NCBI GenBank assembly: GCA_032158295.1
Contig: CM063245.1
Coordinates: 3,272,700 to 3,336,699, forward strand
Source: Pycnopodia helianthoides
Lineage: Eukaryota > Echinodermata > Asteroidea > Forcipulatida > Asteriidae
DNA: 64,000 nucleotides
Direction: 5' to 3'
The translations under genes were made by a program, and so were the position numbers. Shown here piece by piece: positions 57,451 through 64,000 of this stretch. Within the stretch, counting starts at the first letter, position 1. Each line of letters opens with the position of its first letter. The notes below the pieces were generated by a model, which worked only from the letters and a program-made list of their open reading frames with translations, made no database searches and was not told the DNA's origin.

Positions 57451-57964
57451 GTATGAGATTATTATGCATATGTCAAAATTAAAGGCGGGGTCATCGTTTT
57501 TTTTTTTTTTTTTCCGTAATGCTGATTTATAGGCAAAATTATCAAGAAAGATAAATTAACAGTCAACTGTGAAAGGTTCAGTTGAATACAGTGTCATCAT
57601 TGTATTTTCACAAAGAACTTCGAAATTATCCGCGTTTAGCGAGTACCAACCTCATCTCTGGTGGTATGGGAGGCTGTACGCAAACGGACAGCGCAACAAT
57701 TTTAAAAAGTCATCTGTACAGGCGATCTTTGAAGATTCACATATCCAACACACTTTTATATTGATTCAGACGAAATGATATTGAGAATACTTGCTATACC
57801 GTTATGCTCAGTAGTCTTTCGATACAAATTACACAAACAAAATTCGGGGTAATTACCAAAGTATGACCATACCTTTAAAGGTATCACCTCATTGTATTAC
57901 TCATGTACAATTTGGTTATCTATTTTTGTTCTTGGAATAATAAATTAAGTTACAATCATAGAAC

Positions 57965-59275
57965 ACACCAATCCTGATTAGGCATTACTGCTGCGGTAGT
58001 ACACCCAGAGAGTTCCTATCAGACGCCGTTTCGACTTTTGAAAAGCTGGTTGGAAGCAGTTTTCCTGCGATCTGGATGAAGCCTTAGCTGATCTTGATCT
58101 TGTGCCATCAAACTATAACCAGTTCGTCAAAACAGTGCAAGATATTTCAATGAAACATATCCCACGTGGACGGAAGCATGGGATTACCACAATCCCGGAA
58201 TTTCAGCAGACAGCGCCTCCTTGTATGATCAATACTCAAAGCTGTATAAGGATCCCTTCTCAGATGAAACCATGAACGCAGGGAAGATGCTCATGGCAGC
58301 CATTTCAGAAGAGCGAATGAGATCTTGGCAAGAACTCGTCGAGATTGTGGATATGTCACTCAGAAGCTAAAAGCGTGGTCAACCATTAAGAAAGTCAACA
58401 TCGACCCAAATAAGGCAACAGTACACTCTAACGTCAAAGCCAACCAGGTTGCACACCAGTTCTTGCTGAATGGCAAAACCTAACACAAATGAAGCAGCAA
58501 AAAGGAACCCATGGCATCGGGGTGACAGGGAGTCATACCTGAAACTTCACCATCAAGGAACTCAAGACAGCAACCGACTGCCTCAAGAACAGCAAGGCTT
58601 CTAGCCCCGATGACATCCGAACAGATCAAGTTGGCTTCCGACCCGGGAAATCGTGCATTAACCAATATGGTTTTGAGAGAAATCCAGACAACACCAGTTG
58701 GGACGATACTCATCTTTGAGGCAACTGTCCCTGATGTGGAACGGCGCTCAACTGGAACACTGCAACTTCCCCCTTTTACCTCTGCGTCACCCATGACCGG
58801 ACGCTCACGTGCGAGCAGCATATTGAAAAGGTGAACGGTAAAGTGAGAACCAGAAACAACCTCCTTCGGAAACTGGCAAACTTCTCATGGGATGCCAATG
58901 CATCAACAATCCGGACAACTGCTTTCGCGCTTTGTTACTCTGCTGTGTTGGAAAGAACCTCTCACGCAAAGAAAGTTGACCCTGCCCTTAACGACAGTTG
59001 CAGATCCATCACTGGCTGCCTAAAACCAACAAATGTGTACAGTCTCAATGGCTACGTAAAGAGGTGGGACGATGCAAGACCAACATGAAGAAATGGAGAT
59101 ATACCGACGACGACGACACGGATTGCGATTGTGACACATCATCCATAACTATGCCACACCTTCTACGATGCCCAACCCTTGGGGAGCAGTGCTGCCTGGA
59201 AGAACCGATGGCAGCAAACGGGAAGGCTGTGAGCTTTACTCAATTCTGGCCAAACATTTGAAGAGTAGATGAAGG
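57965..59275 (+). pseudogene. LINE fragment in the intron of the Methyltransf_FA gene
   Basis: A decayed non-LTR retrotransposon. The pre-RT linker (SNYNQFVKTVQDISMKHIPR, then AHQFLLNGK) is followed by KNSKASSPDDI joined out of order to QVGFRPGKSCINQ, so most of the palm, including any YADD, is deleted. The thumb/C-terminal part is readable (NNLLRKLANFSWDANAST, DPALNDSCRSITGCLKPTN), ending with a Cys/His knuckle-like CDCDTSSITMPHLLRCPT. The ITGCLKPT and HLLRCP signatures place it among Jockey/CR1-type elements. It lies in sense orientation between exons 2 and 3, with several stops. Confidence 0.8.
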
Positions 59276-59392
59276 ACACGAAAGTAGAAGTGAGTTTTAA
59301 GAGGGCGGGGGGCTTTTATTAACGATCCAGTACTTTCTTTTTAATTAGGGAAATTAAAGGACTAATCATTCTCGACGTGTTTTCTTTTGCAG

Positions 59393-59560
59393 TGCATGTG
59401 TGTGAATACTACACTGAGCCATCAAAGCCTCCTACCTTCAGATACATCATGGGTCCCTTGAGCATGCCCTTCAAGCTGGACTTCAAAGTGAAAACTGTGG
59501 GGGACGCTAGGATCGCTCTCGCCGAGAGAAACGCAACTGATTCCATCTTTGCTGAAATAG
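59393..59560 (+). CDS. Third exon: N-terminal half of the Methyltransf_FA domain
   Basis: The acceptor TTTCTTTTGCAG ends at 59392 and a consensus donor (ATAG|GTAAGT) begins at 59561; both junctions are phase 1 (168 bp, 56 codons). It encodes VHVCEYYTEPSKPPTFRYI, then FKLDFKVKTVGDARIALAER and NATDSIFAEI. The F-x-V-K...DA-x-IAL pattern is the opening of the farnesoic acid O-methyltransferase-like (Methyltransf_FA) domain. In most animals this domain sits in secreted or extracellular proteins and catalysis is not established. The frame joins perfectly to the next exon to give FAEIVIGAWSNSKSVI. Confidence 0.8.
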
Positions 59561-60007
59561 GTAAGTATAAACTCTCAATTAATTTCTATTGTAATAAACT
59601 TTTAGCCAAGTTAGTGATCTACCACTTTGGTTCGCAAAACTTTAGTTAATTCACTTTTTACTCCTATGAAAGAAAATATAACTTTAAGGTAGGGTCATTG
59701 TTTGGTTTTTGTCAACGTGAGGCTGGTTTATAGGCAAAATGATCCAAAGAAAGATGCAATACAATTCAGTAGTAATCCCCGATTGATTCATTTCTACATT
59801 TAATTCGTTTTTGTAATTATTTGATACCAATGATCTATACCACCCTATATCCTCATAACAAAAAGGGGTCATCCGAGATTTTTTTTAGAGTGTATTGCTC
59901 CACTTCCTGCTTCTGATTGAAGATGATTGTCTCATCTTTGAGCCCGAGTCCTCTACATCTCATTGTAAAACTACTGAACACAACCTATATCTCTGTATTC
60001 TTTCCAG

Positions 60008-60298
60008 TCATTGGTGCATGGAGTAATAGCAAGTCGGTTATCAAAGCCTGCCCGTTTAGGAAGCTGGTTCGGTTTTCATGATGAGGGAGGTATCCTCAGT
60101 AATCAAGAGTATCGTCCCTTCTGGATCGAGTACATAGAGGGCGTCGTGACAGTCGGCAAAGGAGGGCAGCAGGAGGCTTTCTCTCAGTGGGATGCCGGAG
60201 CGCACCATGGGATGTCACTTCAGAGGTTATGTTGGAATATCGGGTGGGAGAATAAATCCCGATTCTGGGTATTTAACACAACATATAATTGTAAATAA
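60008..60298 (+). CDS. Fourth exon: C-terminal half of the Methyltransf_FA domain, frameshifted
   Basis: The acceptor CTGTATTCTTTCCAG ends at 60007. In phase 1 from exon 3 the frame reads VIGAWSNSKSVIKACPF and stops at a TGA near 60080. From about 60055 the +1 frame carries the rest of the domain: GFHDEGGILSNQEYRPFWIE, YIEGVVTVGKGGQQEAFSQW and NKSRFWVFN, ending at TAA 60296-60298. EYRPFWIxY..G.V.VGKG is a Methyltransf_FA hallmark, so both halves are clearly one domain with one surplus base (or two lost) between 60045 and 60065. An AATAAA at 60294-60299 overlaps the stop. The result is either a recent pseudogene or a sequencing error. Confidence 0.75.
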   Translation, partial: SLVHGVIASRLSKPARLGSWFGFHDEGGILSNQEYRPFWIEYIEGVVTVGKGGQQEAFSQWDAGAHHGMSLQRLCWNIGWENKSRFWVFNTTYNCK

Positions 60299-60404
60299 AT
60301 GCAAAACAGCTATGCATGTACGACGCACGGTATCTGAAAGTGTCTCTAGCAAAATAGACGGCTCAGAGTGCCAAATAATTGAAAGAATTATTTGAACTGT
60401 TGAG

Positions 60405-60800
60405 TGAAAGTTTCCATCTTTGTTAGTCTGCCTCATTCACGAATTAATTTTATTTCCTTTCCAAACCTTCAATTTTGTCCTTTGTGTGTCAAATTCTTGT
60501 GATCAAACCAGCCCGTTGTCTCCTTACTCATTGTTTACCCCTTGCCTTTTCTGTGTGCTTCCTCTCCCCCCCCCCCTTCTCTCTCTCTCTCTCCTCCTCT
60601 CTCTCCTCTCTCTGTATGCATGTATTTCGTTTGACTGCTTCTGTTTCACTTGTATTCCTGTTTATGTGTGTTGTGTTGGCATTTAGCTTTCGAGAAAGAC
60701 TCTGCTAGGGTCGAAACGTCAGGCCATTAACTGTATTTTGTATTATACCACAGGTCCTTTTGGTTGGTAAGTAGTTTGCAGTAGCAAATTCTATTTTCTT
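60405..60800 (+). repeat. Old dispersed copy of the unit A-C distal sequence
   Basis: CTGCCTCATTCAC, GTGATCAAACCAGCCC, the GAAAGACTCTGCTAGGGTC motif and GGTCCTTTTGGTTGGTAAG appear in the same order as at 50940-51220, but diverged. It contains a (CT)n microsatellite at about 60576-60612. ORFs here are CT-repeat products. Confidence 0.75.
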
Positions 60801-61263
60801 CAGTTTCTTCAACTTCAACATGTGATCTCATTTTATAGATATGGACCCAAGAAATGTATTTATGGGAAACCTCAGTTATACATGAAATTATATTTAGACC
60901 ATTGTGTACTTATATCAGTGCTTGAAAGTAAATGTATATAATATATCAATAAAATGTTAAATTAATACATTATGTTAAAGTTTAGAATTAAAACACACTT
61001 TTTGGAATAAGGTGACATATTTAAAGGAAACGTTGCCTTCGGATTGGGCGCTTTTGGCTAAAAAATCGTTTGCTATAAATTAACTCCACAAATAGCGGAC
61101 TGTGTTAGTTCACGAAGTAAAAGAGAAAACCCTGCAATGTCGAGCATATGTTGTGTTGATCAATGTATACTACTTTTCAAACATCTTTCCAACCTCTTGT
61201 CTCATTTATTCTTAAAACATATTTACAAGATAAAAAGGGATCCAATCGATCCAATTTTGGGTG

Positions 61264-61660
61264 TTAAAGGAACATTACAGAATTGGTTTTTGCTAACAAA
61301 ACAGTTGCTGGCAGTGTAAGCACTTTATGAAATCCACCATATACATAAACTGACAAACCTGTAGAAGTTTGAGATCGATCAGCCACCCGGGTCACGAGAA
61401 AATAGTGAAAAACCGATTACATGTTTGCATAAAAATCATATGGGTTCAACAAAAAAATAAAACGTTCACTGAGCGATAAACTCCAATCGGAAAATTAGTT
61501 TATTCATTTCTCATCGAATATGGCATTTCAGACAGAAATATTTCAAGGGATGTTTTCTACTATCATCATCATTAGACCGTGTAAGTTTTATGTAAATCTG
61601 TGATCAAAAGTATATTTTACAAGTTATTTTACAATTACCAATTCTGTAATGTTCCTTTAA
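61264..61660. mobile_element. TTAA-flanked MITE, second family
   Basis: AGGAACATTACAGAATTGG at the left and CCAATTCTGTAATGTTCCT at the right are perfect inverted termini, flanked by TTAA at 61264-61267 and 61657-61660. The length between target sites is about 390 bp. No transposase. Confidence 0.85.
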
Positions 61661-63594
61661 TTCTTTTTCTGTTTGAAATTGGGAAAGGAAAGAACGATGT
61701 TATTTCTTTCGGTTTGAGAGTGAAACCTCGATCCCTTACTTATTGTACTTTGTGAGAGTTTTCTTTGTCTTTCTTGACTAAAATTAATGGTTGGATCAAA
61801 TAGACAATATAGAGAAAAGTAATTTAGACCACGAGGCAAAAATGTACGGCACTGAGTCGTTGAAAAGGAATGCCCAAATTTAACTCTAATGCTGCGCCAC
61901 TTACGATGAGATGAAACGGTAGAAAATTAATAATCCTATATTTTATTCAGAAAATACTTTGCCACACCGAAAAATAGCAAAAACTTTATATTTGTTACTG
62001 ACGGCCAAACTCGCCAAAGTTTAATTTGAAATGGGCCTTATTTTTTTAATTCTTTATACTCTCAAATTTGAAATAAAATACCAAATTTTTACAATTAAAT
62101 GCAAGATAGAAACTTGGGCAGGAGTTTTTTGTTGTTAAAGTTATGAACACATCTTATTTTGCAACACGGTTAAATTAATAAGTATGCAAGTAACAGCAAA
62201 GTTTACGTAAAACGGAATCAAGTCTTTGCTAGGGTTTCCTTCAATGATTTGTTAAATTTATTTTTCCTTAACATATTTCACGGCTTAATATATTATGTAT
62301 AGCCACAAACTACGTTAACTAAAGTATTGAAGAAGAGCATTTGCGCGCACGTCAACTCATATCGGTGGGACAACTTGGTCCCGGAAGTTCGACAACGCGC
62401 GAGAATTTTTACAGTCAATTGGTAATATACCGTTGCCATGTAAAGTGTGTCACTTTGATTTGACAGGCATGAAAGTATTGACAAAATTTAGTCTCAGATT
62501 GGTAACACTTTGAAAATAAAATACCTATCAATGAAATTGCCAGTAGAGTTGCACGTTACAATGATATTATGTTATCACTTTGTGCCGTGTTCTACAAAGT
62601 AAACTATAGGGTGCCCTAGGTTGCATCGTGAACTTTAATGGCAAATTTCAAAATACGACGCAGTAAAATCAATATAGATATAACATATTTTTCTCTGAAC
62701 TGTATAACACCATTTAAGTCGATAATATGTTAGATTATTCAAGTTAAAAACATTTACGAGGCAGTAAACATTGAAATAGATCATCAGAAATTAATTGCCT
62801 TAGTTATTGAGCCTTAATTGCAGTCGCAGTAATTAATCAATAACGAATTTTATAGAAGTCGGGATGGGAAATAAAACGAAAAAAGAAAAAAGGAGATATA
62901 GGTTAAGGACAATTTATTGTTTTAATGATTATTGTCTTTCTTCTTTTGTGCCTCGTCAAACAGTTTCACTAGATATGTGGTGCAATACAATTGCTTTATT
63001 GTTGTTATTTTTAGCACCCAACGAAAAGCTTGCACTTAAAGTACAAATATTAATTTCTGAGATTGTCCTCTGATATTGTAGCAGTGTCAGTACACCTCCA
63101 TGCTTTCGGCAATTATAGTATTCTCATTGTTCTTACTCAGGACAATTGTGCCAAGTGTGTGTGGATCTTGGGAATCCATTCCTTACACCTTACACATTCC
63201 ACTGTAATGACAGGAAGCACCGGACACTGGTCGAGCGTGCCCAAATAATGGGACAACTTCTTCTTACTTTGTTTAGGGCAACCTCTTTCTTAAAATCATC
63301 CAAACATATTCTTGTTTTGTATAATTACTCAAATGTATTCTTAATTAACGTGTAAAACAATTCCTAATACGGTTATACTTGCTGTAACAAGTAGTCTTGG
63401 GTTTTACAATAAATACCCTGTTAGGGAGTAGGCAGTGAGAGCCTCCATCAGCATTGAGTAAATAAACGTTTCAACTACCAACAAACGTGTGTTACTCCGT
63501 GTTCTTCTGTAGCGCATAAGTCAAGCTGGTTATAATACATTGCAGCAAATAATTATCCACACTTTTGTTCACTACCTCTTTACTGATGTATAAA
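61661..63594. other. AT-rich stretch, no supported gene
   Basis: Only short frames without splice support were seen. Near 62366-62403 a palindromic GGGACAACTTGGTCCC followed by GGAAGTTCGA repeats a sequence at 53696-53732. AATAAACG near 63462 followed by TGTGTTACTCCG could be the end of an old LTR, but no partner was found. Confidence 0.4.
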
Positions 63595-64000
63595 CAAAAT
63601 ATTTCCAAGTGAAATAAAATGTATGTGGCCTTTTACATAAAAACACCCAACACTAAACGCCGAAGTTACAAAGAATTATACGGTACAATAGAAAAACAGT
63701 AGGCCTACAAAGGATTTTATGGGTCGAATGTATGCAACATGCCTCGGGAGTAGCTTTACAAACATTGGTGTTAGGGTAAAAACTAAATAATATTCTTTAT
63801 CCCCAATGCAAATTTATAATCTATTACATTGTTTGTGGTACCCACTGCTAAAACATAGGATTCGCACTGCCTCTTGCTACCGGGCAATCTCGATGGCCTA
63901 ATTGAGTTTGATAAGACTCTCTGCTCTAGAATAGCATAGTACTTGGGACGGTACTGAGTATGCAGTGATTTACATACATCTGCGTCAGGGTAAAAGACAA
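63595..64000 (+). mobile_element. Second copy of the dimeric SINE, running off the window
   Basis: It matches 38755-39222 (AAGTGAAATAAAATGTATGT, ACACCCAACACTAAACGCC, GGATTCGCACTGCCTCTTG). The B-box region between TGCTCTAGAAT and GTACTGAGTATGCAGTG is deleted here, so this copy cannot be transcribed from its own tRNA-like promoter. Confidence 0.75.

Noticed and set aside
60420..60708. Overlapping 77-88 codon ORFs
   Set aside because: They read a CT microsatellite and an old dispersed repeat copy.
63360..63520. Solo LTR (AATAAACG followed by TGTGTTACTCCG)
   Set aside because: No TG...CA boundaries or target duplication could be fixed and no second copy is in the window.

Overview
This is repeat-dense metazoan DNA, most likely from an echinoderm and probably a sea star. 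The basis is its look: GT-AG introns, LINE, DIRS and SINE remnants, MITEs, and above all TTAA-flanked foldback elements of a kind I associate with sea-star genomes. That last point is from memory and was not checked by search. The window contains no rRNA gene, no CRISPR array and no intact multi-exon gene that I can close with certainty. Two 100-bp runs of N (27461-27560, 45543-45642) are assembly gaps.

Layout. 0.2-5.0 kb: hairpin-ended interspersed elements (E1, E2) whose bodies repeat a module of ETS-like palindrome, AGGTCA half-site and CRE. 5.0-5.6 kb: a 66-bp tandem repeat. 5.7-16.2 kb: scattered exon-like segments of an unrecognised plus-strand gene, interrupted by a 225-bp tandem repeat, a truncated LINE and five copies of a ~770-bp tandem repeat, and ending in a possible long 3' UTR with a row of palindromic hairpins. 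17.3-19.8 kb: two opposed TTAA foldback MITEs around a candidate first exon with a CRE/TATA-like promoter. 20.0-23.9 kb: four ~1-kb tandem units, each with a 16-bp minisatellite. 26.7-27.1 kb: short tandem repeats. 27.6-32.4 kb: a ~4.8-kb minisatellite of ~23-bp units. 33.2-36.1 kb: a non-autonomous DIRS-type tyrosine-recombinase retrotransposon with inverted terminal repeats and an internal complementary region. 38.8-39.3 kb and the right edge of the window: a dimeric tRNA-derived SINE. 40.5-43.3 kb: E3, a third hairpin-ended element, reversed. 43.5-53.4 kb: a tandem segmental duplication carrying two copies of a signal-peptide first exon. One duplicate holds a 2.15-kb TIR element that itself contains a LINE, and the other duplicates keep the empty site. 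53.8-56.5 kb: a 2.7-kb foldback element. 57.3-60.3 kb: exons of a secreted protein with a farnesoic-acid O-methyltransferase-like (Methyltransf_FA) domain, with another LINE in one intron.

The best-supported gene is that last one. Two alternative first exons (43661-43721 and 48258-48324, both ending in phase 1) can splice to phase-1 exons at 57256-57450, 59393-59560 and 60008-60298. The predicted protein has a signal peptide, a short two-cysteine segment and a Methyltransf_FA domain. The last exon carries a one-base frameshift, so the copy is either a pseudogene or mis-sequenced. The most unusual items are the nested TIR/LINE element with its empty site, the 93-bp hairpin insertion with A-tail and target duplication at 53.1 kb, the palindrome row at 15.6-15.8 kb, and the hairpin-ended E family.
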